Positions 35,979-44,174 of a DNA stretch of 64,000 bases are shown in pieces. Under the pieces are notes generated by a model. The model was not told the DNA's origin. It ran no database searches and worked only from the letters and a program-made list of their open reading frames with translations. Position numbers and translations under genes: made by a program. The stretch lies in assembly GCF_016918035.1 (NCBI RefSeq), contig NZ_JAERWK010000008.1, positions 372,001 to 436,000 of the forward strand, read 5' to 3'. The number at the start of each line of letters is the position of its first letter. Position 1 is the first letter of the stretch. This DNA is from Nakamurella leprariae (lineage in GTDB: Bacteria > Actinomycetota > Actinomycetes > Mycobacteriales > Nakamurellaceae).

Positions 35979-36467
35979 CCCGATGCCGGAGGTGCTCCGA
36001 GCCACGCGTTCGGACCACGTCCGGCCGGTCCCGTCAGACGGTCGATGACAACGGGCTCACGCTGGGTCCGCGGTTCCCGCCGTTTCGTCCGATTGTGATT
36101 CGTACCGGTCGGCGACGGACGCCCCGGTCGGCGCAGCCCGGTCCGGTCGGTTCCGTCACGCTCCGCAGTCGGCGCAACGCCGACCAGTCCCGGCTCGGTC
36201 GATCCGCCCCGATTTGTCACCTGACTGGCCTAACCTGGCGGCGGGCGATAGACGCTATGACGGGCGAATCGTGGACCCGAGTGGGTGAACTCCTTCGGCG
36301 AACCGCTGGTCCAGACCGTTCAATGTCCATGGGTTGCAACATCACCTGCCGCTCCGACGACAGGCCAGGCATCGGGACCCGCAGCCAGCTGCGGCCGGAC
36401 CGGCGCCGAACCACCGGCGACCCGCCACCCATCAGCACAGGATTGACCCCAGCAGAACGGAACGGTC
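35979..36467 (+). other. About 490 bp without a supportable gene, upstream of the SsgA-family gene
   Basis: Open frames here lack actinobacterial third-position G+C bias and show no family motifs. The region is relatively A+T-rich near 36090 and just upstream of the SsgA-family gene, so it probably holds that gene's promoter and leader. No clear promoter consensus, riboswitch or repeat was identified. Confidence 0.4.
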
Positions 36468-36920
36468 ATGACCCACCCGCAGCCGCGGCACTGCACCCTC
36501 GCTGTCCCGGTCCGAGCCACGCTCGCCTCGGACCCCGCCCAGCCCGCCGTGCGCGCCGAGTTCCGCTACCGGTCCTGGGACCCCTTCACCGTCCAGCTCG
36601 AACTCGCCCTGGACCAGAGCCCGTCCGTGTCCTGGGAGTTCGCCCGCGACCTGGTGCTGACCGGCATCGAGAGCCCCGTCGGCCTCGGTGACGTCCGCCT
36701 GTTCCCCGGTCTGGAGGGCGTGCACCTGGAGCTGTACGGACAGCGGTCGGCTGCCGTCCTCGTGCTGGACGCCGACGATGTGGACCACTTCGTCGTCGAG
36801 TCGTTGCGGATGGTGCCGGTCGGCGCCGAGTCCGACTTCCACCGACTGGACGACGAGATCGCCCTGCTGACCACGCTTCCGCTGCCGGACACCCGCGAGG
36901 CGGACGGCAGCCCGCGCTGA
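36468..36920 (+). CDS. SsgA-family sporulation/cell-division regulator (SsgB-like)
   Basis: SsgA-like proteins are actinobacteria-specific regulators that position FtsZ or control septation. The 150-aa product has the typical pattern VRAEFRYRSWDPFTVQLEL, VSWEFARDLVLTGIESPVGLGDVRLFP and a C-terminal DEIALLTTLPL. This agrees with the family's length of about 130-150. The ATG is at 36468; AGAACGGA upstream may be the ribosome binding site. The presence of one such gene in a possibly non-sporulating lineage suggests a cell-division role. Confidence 0.9.
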   Translation: MTHPQPRHCTLAVPVRATLASDPAQPAVRAEFRYRSWDPFTVQLELALDQSPSVSWEFARDLVLTGIESPVGLGDVRLFPGLEGVHLELYGQRSAAVLVLDADDVDHFVVESLRMVPVGAESDFHRLDDEIALLTTLPLPDTREADGSPR

Positions 36921-36966
36921 TCGCCGGCGCACTGCGGACCGCCGATCCAGCCGCTCGCCGGCCGGT

Positions 36967-36996
36967 TTGGATCCGCAGCGCCCCGTCGGCTACAGT
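36967..36996 (+). promoter_or_regulatory. Promoter of the tRNA-Gly-Cys-Val cluster
   Basis: TTGGAT (36967-36972), an 18-nt spacer and TACAGT (36991-36996) precede tRNA-Gly by about 70 nt. Confidence 0.6.
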
Positions 36997-37068
36997 TGTC
37001 GAGCGCCGCACGGGGACCGGGGAACCGGATCCGGGCGGCGCGAGCAGTGAGAACCGAGCAGTGAACAT

Positions 37069-37140
37069 GCGGACGTAGCGCAGTGGTAGCGCATCACCTT
37101 GCCAAGGTGAGGGTCGCGGGTTCGAATCCCGTCGTCCGCT
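37069..37140 (+). tRNA. tRNA-Gly (GCC anticodon)
   Basis: A 72-nt cloverleaf starts GCGGACGTAGCGCAGTGG and ends CGTCCGCT. The anticodon loop TTGCCAA gives GCC. The T arm contains GGTTCGAATCC. The acceptor stem GCGGACG/CGTCCGC is perfect and CCA is not encoded. Confidence 0.97.
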
Positions 37141-37186
37141 CGACGAAGACCGTGTCGGGGGTTTCCTGCGGCTCGGGATTCATCTC

Positions 37187-37260
37187 GGTGGGATGGCCGA
37201 GAGGCGAGGCAACGGCCTGCAAAGCCGTGTACACGGGTTCGAATCCCGTTCCCACCTCCA
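37187..37260 (+). tRNA. tRNA-Cys (GCA anticodon)
   Basis: A 74-nt cloverleaf starts GGTGGGATGGCCGAG and ends TCCCACCTCCA with CCA encoded. The anticodon loop CTGCAAA gives GCA. The acceptor stem GGTGGGA/TCCCACC is perfect. Confidence 0.97.
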
Positions 37261-37274
37261 GGGCCCATCAGTTG

Positions 37275-37346
37275 GGGCGATTAGCTCAGCGGGAGAGCGC
37301 TTCCCTGACACGGAAGAGGTCACTGGTTCAATCCCAGTATCGCCCA
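37275..37346 (+). tRNA. tRNA-Val (GAC anticodon)
   Basis: A 72-nt cloverleaf starts GGGCGATTAGCTCAGCGG and ends TATCGCCCA. The anticodon loop CTGACAC gives GAC for GUC/GUU codons. It shares acceptor, D and T arms with the minus-strand tRNA-Val(CAC) 1.4 kb away. Confidence 0.97.
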
Positions 37347-37364
37347 CAGGATGTCGCAGCACCC

Positions 37365-37394
37365 GACCCCGATCCGGCGTTCCGGATCGGGGTC
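37365..37394 (+). terminator. Terminator after the tRNA cluster
   Basis: A perfect 13-bp stem (GACCCCGATCCGG at 37365-37377, complement at 37382-37394) with loop CGTT lies between tRNA-Val(GAC) and the convergent unknown gene. Confidence 0.85.
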
Positions 37395-37419
37395 GAACTG
37401 TCTCCGGAGCTCCGGTCGG

Positions 37420-39165
37420 TCAGGTGCCCGACGCGAGCTGGTCGCGGTCACGGAGGATCTCGGCTCGACGGCTGGACACCAGCAGCGTCGCGTCGCGCAA
37501 CAGCAGCGGTCCTGGGAGCCGATCAGCGACACCTGCCGCGCGCAGCAGAGTGCGCGCCCGGTCGGACACCGATCCTGAGACACCGAAGTGGGCCAGCAAC
37601 TCCCGCGTCGACACTCCGGCCGACCATGCCCCGGCGGTCCGGTTGCCCGACGTGACCGCCCAGGCGACAGCGGCCGCGCCCCGCAGCGGATCGCTGCGGC
37701 GGCGGAACAGCGCGGGATCCCCCGCCACCGCCCGGGCGACCAGCCGGCGCATCGCGGTGCGGTGCTCGACGTCGAGCAGCTCGGCGGCACACGTGTCGCA
37801 CGCGTCGATGATCGCCCGCACCTTCGGTTCGATGGCCGCGTCGACACCGTCCCAGTCGAACGCCTCGTCCGGGAGCGGCTCGTCGTCGAGATCCCGCAGG
37901 GCGTCGGGACCGCCGACCTCCTCGGCGAGGTACTCCAGCAGGAACTGGTCCGGGGTCAGGGACTGCACCCGTTCGGCTTCGGCGATGGCACGCGCAGCAC
38001 CGAACAGCAACTGCCGGTGGGACCCGCTGATCAGCTCCAGGTACACCGGCTCGCACTCGTCGACCGCGCTCAGCGTCTCGGCGGTCAGCTCGGTCCCCAC
38101 GCCGTTGCGGAGATGACAGGCGGTGATCCACGCCCGCAGCAGATCGGGCAGCACCCGCATCCGCGGCTCGTCCTCGAACACGGTTCGCGGCAACCAATCG
38201 GCCATCACCATCTCGACCGTCACCGCACTCCAGCGCCACGGATCGCCGGTGCCCACCTCCGTGGTGAACCGGAGGACCTGGTCGAACATGATGCGCTGGT
38301 CGGGCCCGTCGAGTTCGCGACCGTGCTCGGACGCGAAGAAGTCCGTCGCGATCTCAGCCCGATCCTGCCAGGACCACGTCCGGCGGGTCGGCGCACTGCC
38401 GCCGGCGGGCAGCATCCGGACCATCCACTCGACGAGCGGCCGCGCCGCCGGCCACGTCTCGGAGTCCAGCAGCGGGTCGGTGCGCACTCCCATGTCGATC
38501 GCCGACTCGACCGTGGCCCGGACGGTGGCCGGGTCGGTCCGGACGAGCACCTGGTCCGGGCCGTCCAGCAGTGAGCCGAGCCGGATGACCAGATCCTCCA
38601 GCGGTTCGTCCACGACGAAGGCGTCCTTGACCACCGATCCCAGGTTGTGGTCGACGTAGACCAGGACCGAGAGCGGGTGACCGGTCGGCAGGGTGGCTCC
38701 GAACAGGTAGTCGTCACCGTCGCCCAGCACGTGTGTCAGTGACCACACGTCGGGCTCCAGCCGCGCCTGGGAGAGTCCGGCCAACCAGGTCGGCAGTGGG
38801 TGCCGCCGCACGTTCAGCTCCTGGTGGATGTCGCCCGCCAGCCGCCCGTCGCCGATCAACACCTGCAGGACCGTCAACGCCGCGGTCGTCTCCGCGTAGC
38901 TCGTGCCGATGAAGGATCCGACCAGTTCGTCCAGGGCCGGTCGCGTCCGGAGATCCCCGCTCTGGTCGAGGTGTCGAGTGTCGGTGACGTCGAGCAACCC
39001 ACTCACCGTGGCCAGCAGCGGGAGCGGAGACTCGGCCCGCAAGGCGCGTCGCAGACTCTGGAACAGCTCCAACTGCTGCGGGTCGTCGTCCGGACGGCGG
39101 GCAACGGGTGGATGCGGCCGGCGGACCGGCTGACGGCGGCCCCGGCCGTGACGGCGGTTCGACAC
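37420..39165 (-). CDS. Conserved hypothetical protein, possibly DUF6398-containing
   Basis: The 581-aa product is mostly alpha-helical, acidic and cytoplasmic, with no signal or membrane segment. The first 25 residues are Arg-rich. The C-terminal part (about 475-570) has EHRTAMRRLVARAVAGDPALFRRR followed by a helix-turn-helix-like STRELLAHFGVSGSVSDRARTLL. This reminds me of DUF6398, but that is from memory and not verified. A CDTCAAE sequence at about 468 may be a metal site. No operon partner is evident; the next gene upstream is unrelated. Confidence 0.6.
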   Translation of the reverse strand: MSNRRHGRGRRQPVRRPHPPVARRPDDDPQQLELFQSLRRALRAESPLPLLATVSGLLDVTDTRHLDQSGDLRTRPALDELVGSFIGTSYAETTAALTVLQVLIGDGRLAGDIHQELNVRRHPLPTWLAGLSQARLEPDVWSLTHVLGDGDDYLFGATLPTGHPLSVLVYVDHNLGSVVKDAFVVDEPLEDLVIRLGSLLDGPDQVLVRTDPATVRATVESAIDMGVRTDPLLDSETWPAARPLVEWMVRMLPAGGSAPTRRTWSWQDRAEIATDFFASEHGRELDGPDQRIMFDQVLRFTTEVGTGDPWRWSAVTVEMVMADWLPRTVFEDEPRMRVLPDLLRAWITACHLRNGVGTELTAETLSAVDECEPVYLELISGSHRQLLFGAARAIAEAERVQSLTPDQFLLEYLAEEVGGPDALRDLDDEPLPDEAFDWDGVDAAIEPKVRAIIDACDTCAAELLDVEHRTAMRRLVARAVAGDPALFRRRSDPLRGAAAVAWAVTSGNRTAGAWSAGVSTRELLAHFGVSGSVSDRARTLLRAAGVADRLPGPLLLRDATLLVSSRRAEILRDRDQLASGT

Positions 39166-39205
39166 GTCGGCCCCTCCTGGTCGGCGCGGGTCGGAGGACG
39201 CGCGC

Positions 39206-39625
39206 TCAGATCTTCTGGCGGGCGAGCACCTTGCGGTGCACCTGACGCTCGGCCACGAACGAGACGCCCGGGATGACGCCGGCCAGCAGCACCCAGAGGG
39301 TGCCGCCGAGGGACCAGCGGTCCTTGTATGCCAGGTCGAAGGCCAGCAGCACGTAGCCGACGTAGAGGACGCCGTGGATCGGCCCCCACACCGCGACCGT
39401 CCAGTCCTGGCCGAAGGCGTACTTGGCCACCATGGTCACGCACAGGATGATCAGGCCCCAGCCGACGATGAACGCCGCGACCCGGTACCGGCGCAGCGCG
39501 GCGAGCACCTTCGGTGGGACGGCGGTCCCGGCCCCCGTCGGGGTCGCGGCCCGCGGCTGCGGGCGCACGGCCGGACCGTCAGCGGTCCCGTCGGCCGACT
39601 GGGCGCTGTCCTTCGACACGGGCAC
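39206..39625 (-). CDS. DUF3817 integral membrane protein
   Basis: The 139-aa product has a disordered N-terminus, then RRYRVAAFIVGWGLIILCVTMV, a second segment GPIHGVLYVGYVLLAFDLAYK and a third WVLLAGVIPGVSFVAERQVHRK. This is the classic DUF3817 pattern. Its function is unknown. GTG 39625 has GGAGG about 9 nt upstream and lies 47 bp inside the 3' end of the preceding gene, so the two are likely coupled. Confidence 0.87.
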   Translation of the reverse strand: MPVSKDSAQSADGTADGPAVRPQPRAATPTGAGTAVPPKVLAALRRYRVAAFIVGWGLIILCVTMVAKYAFGQDWTVAVWGPIHGVLYVGYVLLAFDLAYKDRWSLGGTLWVLLAGVIPGVSFVAERQVHRKVLARQKI

Positions 39626-40190
39626 GTCGCTGGTCCTCCTCGGCGAGCGCGGCGAGCGCCCGGTTGTAGGCGGTCATCTCGGGGTCGTCGTCCGGCGCGT
39701 CGTCGACGGCGGTGGCCGCCACGACGACGCCGCGGGAACGGTCGCGGGACTGCGGGCGATCGGACGCGACCGGCTGCTCGTCCGGGGTCGGTCCCTCGGT
39801 GGGCTCGGCCTCCGCCCGGTCCGGGGCCGACGACTCGGCCGGCGGGGCAGCCACCGCCCCGGCCGACCCATCGGCCGACCCATCGGCCGACCCATCGGCA
39901 CCGTCCTGGTCGCCGGCGGGCTCGCCGAGCATCCCGGCCAGCGCCTCCGCGTCGGCCTCCTCGGCCTCGCGCTGCTTGATCTGTTCCAGCCGCAGGAACC
40001 GGACCCACATCCAGACGAACGCGGCCCCGAAGGCCGGCCAGAGGAAGGAATAGCCCAGGTTCTGCATCGTGCCGGTCAGGGCCTGCGACCGTTCCCACTG
40101 CCACCAGCCCAGGCGCAGCGACGTCACCACGGCCGCCAGCACCAGCAGGTGGCCGACCACCCAGCCGGGGGTCAGGAACCGTCGCAGCAC
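39579..40190 (-). CDS. Two-segment membrane protein with acidic tail, unknown
   Basis: The 203-aa product has two N-terminal membrane segments (about 9-28 and 45-65). A charged helix EQIKQREAEEADAEALAGM follows, then a low-complexity acidic tail containing three DGSA repeats encoded by a 12-bp DNA repeat near 39865-39900. Genes like this are often paired with DUF3817 genes in actinobacteria. The function is unknown. Its 3' end overlaps the DUF3817 gene by 47 bp. Confidence 0.7.
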   Translation of the reverse strand: MLRRFLTPGWVVGHLLVLAAVVTSLRLGWWQWERSQALTGTMQNLGYSFLWPAFGAAFVWMWVRFLRLEQIKQREAEEADAEALAGMLGEPAGDQDGADGSADGSADGSAGAVAAPPAESSAPDRAEAEPTEGPTPDEQPVASDRPQSRDRSRGVVVAATAVDDAPDDDPEMTAYNRALAALAEEDQRRARVEGQRPVGRRDR

Positions 40191-40265
40191 GCGTCGACGG
40201 TAACACCGACGCCTCGGCCGACGGCGCCGTCGCAGGTCAGAGCAGCCCCGAGGTCCCGCCTGGGG

Positions 40266-40961
40266 TCAGCCGGTACGCAACCGGCGCAGGTGCTCGAGGA
40301 CCGCACGGGTCCGCAGGCCGGTGACGTCGGAGAGGTCGTCGAGCTCATCGACGTCCCGGTGCAGCCCGGCGTCGGGCGGGAGCACCGCCGGCACCGCACC
40401 GGCCTCGCGGTGCCGGCGGAAGGAGTCGACACCGAACCGGGGGTGCAGCCGCTCAGGAGTGGTGCTGGCCAGCACGGCGGTGCCGGTGCCGTGCCGGTCG
40501 GCCAGCACGGTCAGCTCGCTCGCCTCGGCCTGCGACAACACGCGATCCACCTCGTCCGAAGCCGCCGACGGCAGATCGGCGGGGACCACCGCGACCCATC
40601 GGGCGCCGTGCGACAGGGCCGTCCGGACACCGGCGGTGATCGCCGTGTTGAGCTCGCGGGAGTCGTCCAGCACCAGCAGCACCACCGGGCGGTGGTCGCC
40701 CAGCGGCTCCCAGGACAGCTCGGCGATCTCCCGGCCCAGGTCGGCGACGTCTCGTTCGGACTCGGCCACCACGACCAGGCCGTCCACGCGTTCGGCCCCG
40801 AGCACCGCCGCGGCCGTGTCGACGGCCATCGCCCGGGCCAGCCGGGACCGCGCCCACGGGTCGATCCGCAACCGGCTCTTGCCCCGGAGCGTGTCCTTGA
40901 TCGGGACGACCATCCACCAGCCGGCGCCGGCGGCCCGGTCGGGCCTGATCGCGATGTGCAC
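40266..40961 (-). CDS. CofC/FbiD-type phospho-lactate or phosphoenolpyruvate guanylyltransferase (coenzyme F420 pathway)
   Basis: This enzyme activates 2-phospho-L-lactate or PEP with GTP in F420 biosynthesis. The 231-aa product has the nucleotidyltransferase start WWMVVPIKDTLRGKSRLR. VVVAESERDVADLG, WVAVVPADLPSAASDEVDRVL and DRHGTGTAVL follow, as in the family. The start is uncertain: GTG 40961 is used, and ATG 40913 is an alternative that would shorten the N-terminus by 16 residues. No other F420 gene is in the window. The LLM-class oxidoreductase at 57920 could be an F420 or FMN user. Confidence 0.87.
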   Translation of the reverse strand: MHIAIRPDRAAGAGWWMVVPIKDTLRGKSRLRIDPWARSRLARAMAVDTAAAVLGAERVDGLVVVAESERDVADLGREIAELSWEPLGDHRPVVLLVLDDSRELNTAITAGVRTALSHGARWVAVVPADLPSAASDEVDRVLSQAEASELTVLADRHGTGTAVLASTTPERLHPRFGVDSFRRHREAGAVPAVLPPDAGLHRDVDELDDLSDVTGLRTRAVLEHLRRLRTG

Positions 40962-41066
40962 CTGGACATTGTGCGCACCGGCCGGCGGCTGCCCGCATCG
41001 GGCCGGACCGCCGGGCCCGGGCTGTCGTGTGCGGGGGTCGCGCGGCGCGACGCTAGCCTTCCCGCC

Positions 41067-41726
41067 GTGACCGCGCCGGACCCGACCGCCGATCAGGCCG
41101 AGACGTCGTACGTCTCGGTCGACGTGCTGGCCCTGCGGTTCGACCACGACCGCCGGGCGGTGCAGCTGGGCATCGGGATCCGCGCGACGGCGCCCTTCGC
41201 GGGCCGCCCGGCGCTGCCCGGCGTGCTGCTGCGCCGGGGTGAGCGGCTGGGCGAGGCGGGCCGGCGGGCCCTGGGCAAGATCGGCGTCACCGACCCGACC
41301 CCGGCGATGGGCCAGTTGATCACCTTCGACGAGCCCAACCGTGACCCACGCGGGCCGACCCTGTCGGTGGCGCTGTGGGCGGTCGCGGACTCGACGGGGA
41401 CGGCGGACTGGGTGCCGCTGGACACTCCCCCGGCCCTGGCGTTCGACCACGCCCGGATCGTGGCCGACTGCCGGGACCTGCTGGCCGGCATGCTGTGGCG
41501 CGACCTGCATTTCACCCGCGCGCTGACCGGTCCGGTGTTCGCCGCCGCCGACGCCCTGGACGTGCACGCCTCGCTGACCGGGCGTCCGGCCGACCGTGGC
41601 AACCTCAACCGGGTGCTGGCCGGGTTGCCCGGCCTGACCAAGGACGGCGTGCAGGTGGCCCGCGGCCGGGGCCGGCCGAGCGCGCTGTGGCGCTGGCAGG
41701 ACGACGCCCCGGACGGGACCGCCTAA
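41067..41726 (+). CDS. NUDIX-fold/winged-helix transcriptional regulator (NrtR-like)
   Basis: The 219-aa product has an N-terminal NUDIX-like domain (YVSVDVLALRFDHDRRAVQLGIGIRAT, PALPGVLLRRGE) without the catalytic REUXEE box, and a C-terminal winged helix (GNLNRVLAGLPGLTKDGVQ). This architecture matches NrtR-type regulators that sense NAD-related nucleotides such as ADP-ribose. The GTG start lies 7 nt after TAGCCT (leaderless). It is tail-to-tail, with overlapping stop codons, with the PurA-like gene. It probably regulates that unit through the palindrome at 44092-44115. Confidence 0.8.
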   Translation: MTAPDPTADQAETSYVSVDVLALRFDHDRRAVQLGIGIRATAPFAGRPALPGVLLRRGERLGEAGRRALGKIGVTDPTPAMGQLITFDEPNRDPRGPTLSVALWAVADSTGTADWVPLDTPPALAFDHARIVADCRDLLAGMLWRDLHFTRALTGPVFAAADALDVHASLTGRPADRGNLNRVLAGLPGLTKDGVQVARGRGRPSALWRWQDDAPDGTA

Positions 41727-43099
41727 CGACCGGCGAGGACCGCGCACGCCGCCCGATCGGCCCGGGTCGGCCCGGTCGCCGTGGCCACCACCGGCACCCC
41801 GAGCGCGGCGAGGTGACGCAGCACGTCGTCGGCCCCGTCCATCGTCACCAGCTCCGGCTCCGCCGCGGTCAGCTGCGCGGTGAGGCCGGCCTGGTGGTCC
41901 AGATCGCCGGACCGACCCACCGCCCAGTCGGTGACCCGGGTCCCGCCCACCCGGTGGGCGACCGCGACCCGGACCCGTCCTGCGGTCCCGACCACCGAGT
42001 CGAGGTGGGTGACGGCCAGCCCGTCGACCCGGCCGGCCACCCGCAGCGCGTACCGCAGCCCGACCAGGTCGAGATGACCGACCCGCCAGGCACCCTGGTA
42101 CCGCCCGGTGTCGTTGTCGGGCTCGGGCAGGTGGTCCAGCAGGTCGCCGTCCTCGGTCGGCAGCGGGCCCGCGCCGTGCCGGGTGGCGTAGCCGCGCACC
42201 ACCCCCACCACGGCGCCCGGCGCCAGGCCCGCCGCGGCCAGCACCGCCTGGCCGCTGTCCGGTGTGGTGGTGCTCCAGGTGGTGTGCGGATGGAACCCCC
42301 GCCACTGGTCGAGCAGCACACCCTGCGCCTGCTCGACCACGACCGGGCCGCGCCGGCCGACCCGGGCCAGGTGCCCCGGCTCGGCCACCCGCACCGCCTC
42401 GGCGAACGCCGAGGCCAGCTCGACCATCTCGTCGACGCCCGGGTGTCCGTGCTCGCTGCCGGCCAGCAGCGGTCGGTACACGGCGATGAGGTCCTCCAGC
42501 CGGCGCCGCAGCGTGCTGCGGTCCCGGCAGTCACCCACCCGCAGCGCCGGGCCGGTCACGTCGCCCGGCGCGTCGAGGTCCCCGACCCGCTGTCCGGCCT
42601 GCGCACCGGCCCGGGCCGCCAGGTCGTACCAGACGGTCTCGCCGACCCCGAGTCCGCACGAGCCGTGCGCCCGCCGGCCGCGCCGGTCCTCGCGGGTGCG
42701 GTTCGCCGCCACGTGCACCGGCGTGGTGACCAGCGCGTCGGGATGCACGGTGAGCATCCGCAACGGGTCGGACACCCCCAGTCCGGCCAGCGCCTCGGCC
42801 TCGGCGGCGAGTGCGATCGGTTCCACCGTGACACCCTCGGCCAGGTAGGTGGGCACCCCGGCGAACGTGCCGGACCCGAACTGGTGGAACGTGTGTCGCC
42901 GCCCCGGCCGCCCGTCGACGCCGGGCTCGCGCACCGTGTGCGCGGCCTGGGCGCCGCCGTTGCAGCGCACCACGGCCGCGACCGGTCGGGTGCTGCACAG
43001 CCAGTCGACCGTGGCCCCCTTGCCCTCGTCCCCGAACCCCAGCCCGGTGACGACGACGTTCGCCTGCTCCGGGAAGCGGGCGGCCGGACCGCCCGTCAT
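41723..43099 (-). CDS. Divergent adenylosuccinate-synthetase-like protein (PurA paralogue)
   Basis: The 458-aa product follows the PurA fold. The IMP/GTP loop is GFGDEGKG (21-28, normally QWGDEGKG), and GGAQAAHT (48-55) stands for GGNNAGHT with the His kept. LLDQWRGFHPHTTWSTTT, RHGAGPLPTED (for the R/K-xGxGPFPTE loop), TGRYQGAWRVGHLDL and the guanine-binding VTHLDS are recognisable. The divergence and genomic context argue against the housekeeping purA. It could ligate a different amino acid or nucleotide. It overlaps the VWA gene stop as ATGA, forming a two-gene operon. Confidence 0.8.
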   Translation of the reverse strand: MTGGPAARFPEQANVVVTGLGFGDEGKGATVDWLCSTRPVAAVVRCNGGAQAAHTVREPGVDGRPGRRHTFHQFGSGTFAGVPTYLAEGVTVEPIALAAEAEALAGLGVSDPLRMLTVHPDALVTTPVHVAANRTREDRRGRRAHGSCGLGVGETVWYDLAARAGAQAGQRVGDLDAPGDVTGPALRVGDCRDRSTLRRRLEDLIAVYRPLLAGSEHGHPGVDEMVELASAFAEAVRVAEPGHLARVGRRGPVVVEQAQGVLLDQWRGFHPHTTWSTTTPDSGQAVLAAAGLAPGAVVGVVRGYATRHGAGPLPTEDGDLLDHLPEPDNDTGRYQGAWRVGHLDLVGLRYALRVAGRVDGLAVTHLDSVVGTAGRVRVAVAHRVGGTRVTDWAVGRSGDLDHQAGLTAQLTAAEPELVTMDGADDVLRHLAALGVPVVATATGPTRADRAACAVLAGR

Positions 43100-44067
43100 C
43101 GCCCGCCCCGTCCGTGCATCGCCTGGAACCCGAACCCGCCCCAGGCCGACCGCAGCGCCCGCGGGCGCCGGAGCACCACCGCCGCGCCGGCCGGCGGCGC
43201 CACTCCGGCGCCGGCCAGTCCGTCGTCGAGACCGTCGACCGGTGCGCCGGCCTCGGTGGTGGCGATGGTGGCCGCGATGAGATCGCTGATGGCGGCCGGA
43301 TCCTCGAGCCGCAGCAGCCGTTCCCCGAGCAGCGCCCGCCAGTGCCGGTCCACCTGCGGGTCGTCCCAGTAGGCGGTCATCCGCGGCAGCACGAAGAACG
43401 TGTGCCAGCGCTGCTGGACCTCGCGGTAGATCTCGCGGGTGTCCAGGTCACCGGGCAGCCGGTCGCCGATCACCCGACGCACGTGCTCGGCGCGCAGCCA
43501 CGGCTTGTTCATCTCGTCGCCGACCAGGAACAGGTAGCCCTTGCGGCCGTGCCGTTCCCACGCGTCGGTGACGGTGTGCCGGGCGATGAAGTACGCGGCC
43601 AGCTCATACGACTCGGTCTTCTGCCCGCCCCCGCCGCCCTCCAGGAAGACGCTCCGCAGCTGCTCGTCCATCCGGTTGTCCGACTCGAACTGACCGACCT
43701 GCAGTGGCACCCGGTCGGTCTCGGCGTCGCCGATCGCCCCGAACAGGATCTGCGGGTCCGGGACGTGCGGCTGGTCGCGCAGCAGTCCGTGCAGGTCCGC
43801 CAGCCGCTGCTGGACCAGCCGCGGCACCCGGCCCATCGATCCGGTCACGTCGAAGAGCACCGCCACCGGGGTGCTGGCCGGGTGCTCGGCGCTGTCCCGG
43901 CTCTCCCGAGCATCCACCCGGAACGGGTCCAGCTCCGGCGCCGCCGCCCAGGTCGACCGCGGCCGGCGGCGCACGTCCGCGTCCCAGCCGAAGTCGTCCC
44001 GGCCGGCCGCCCGACGGAAGGTGGCCGCCGCGCGGAAGGTGTCGTCGTTCCATCGCCCGTAACCCAT
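43096..44067 (-). CDS. von Willebrand factor A domain protein
   Basis: The 323-aa cytoplasmic protein has a VWA domain with the metal-site motif DVTGSMG (Asp73 to Gly79). It continues LFGAIGDAETDRVPLQVGQFESDNRMDEQL, a glycine run and LFLVGDEMNKP. It has no signal peptide or membrane segment. It resembles VWA proteins that occur with NTP-dependent or nucleotide-processing partners; the exact role is unknown. GGGGAG precedes the ATG by 6 nt. The gene is transcribed from the AT-rich operator region and coupled to the PurA-like gene. Confidence 0.85.
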   Translation of the reverse strand: MGYGRWNDDTFRAAATFRRAAGRDDFGWDADVRRRPRSTWAAAPELDPFRVDARESRDSAEHPASTPVAVLFDVTGSMGRVPRLVQQRLADLHGLLRDQPHVPDPQILFGAIGDAETDRVPLQVGQFESDNRMDEQLRSVFLEGGGGGQKTESYELAAYFIARHTVTDAWERHGRKGYLFLVGDEMNKPWLRAEHVRRVIGDRLPGDLDTREIYREVQQRWHTFFVLPRMTAYWDDPQVDRHWRALLGERLLRLEDPAAISDLIAATIATTEAGAPVDGLDDGLAGAGVAPPAGAAVVLRRPRALRSAWGGFGFQAMHGRGGR

Positions 44068-44091
44068 CTCGAGCTCCCCTCGTCGTCCGAT

Positions 44092-44115
44092 GTTATTAGT
44101 CTATATGACTAGAAC
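44092..44115 (-). promoter_or_regulatory. AT-rich interrupted palindrome upstream of the VWA/PurA-like operon
   Basis: TAGTC (44097-44101), N5 (TATAT) and GACTA (44107-44111) are perfect arms, extended imperfectly to GTTATTAGTC and GACTAGAAC. This is the most A+T-rich 24 bp of the neighbourhood and sits 25-48 bp before the VWA start codon, overlapping any promoter. It is the best candidate operator for the NUDIX/winged-helix regulator; this assignment is inferred. Confidence 0.6.
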
Positions 44116-44174
44116 CGTGACGGCAAGCAGCACGCAGGGGTGATGAGGCGGAGCCCCGCGGCCGGTCGGGGCGG

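Noticed and set aside
35979-36467. Protein-coding gene between tRNA-Val and the SsgA-family gene
   Set aside because: Open frames overlap each other on both strands without codon bias, motifs or ribosome binding sites.
41723-43099. Housekeeping adenylosuccinate synthetase (purA)
   Set aside because: Key loops differ (GFGDEGKG, AQAAHT, THLD) and the context is a regulated VWA operon, so it is called a paralogue.
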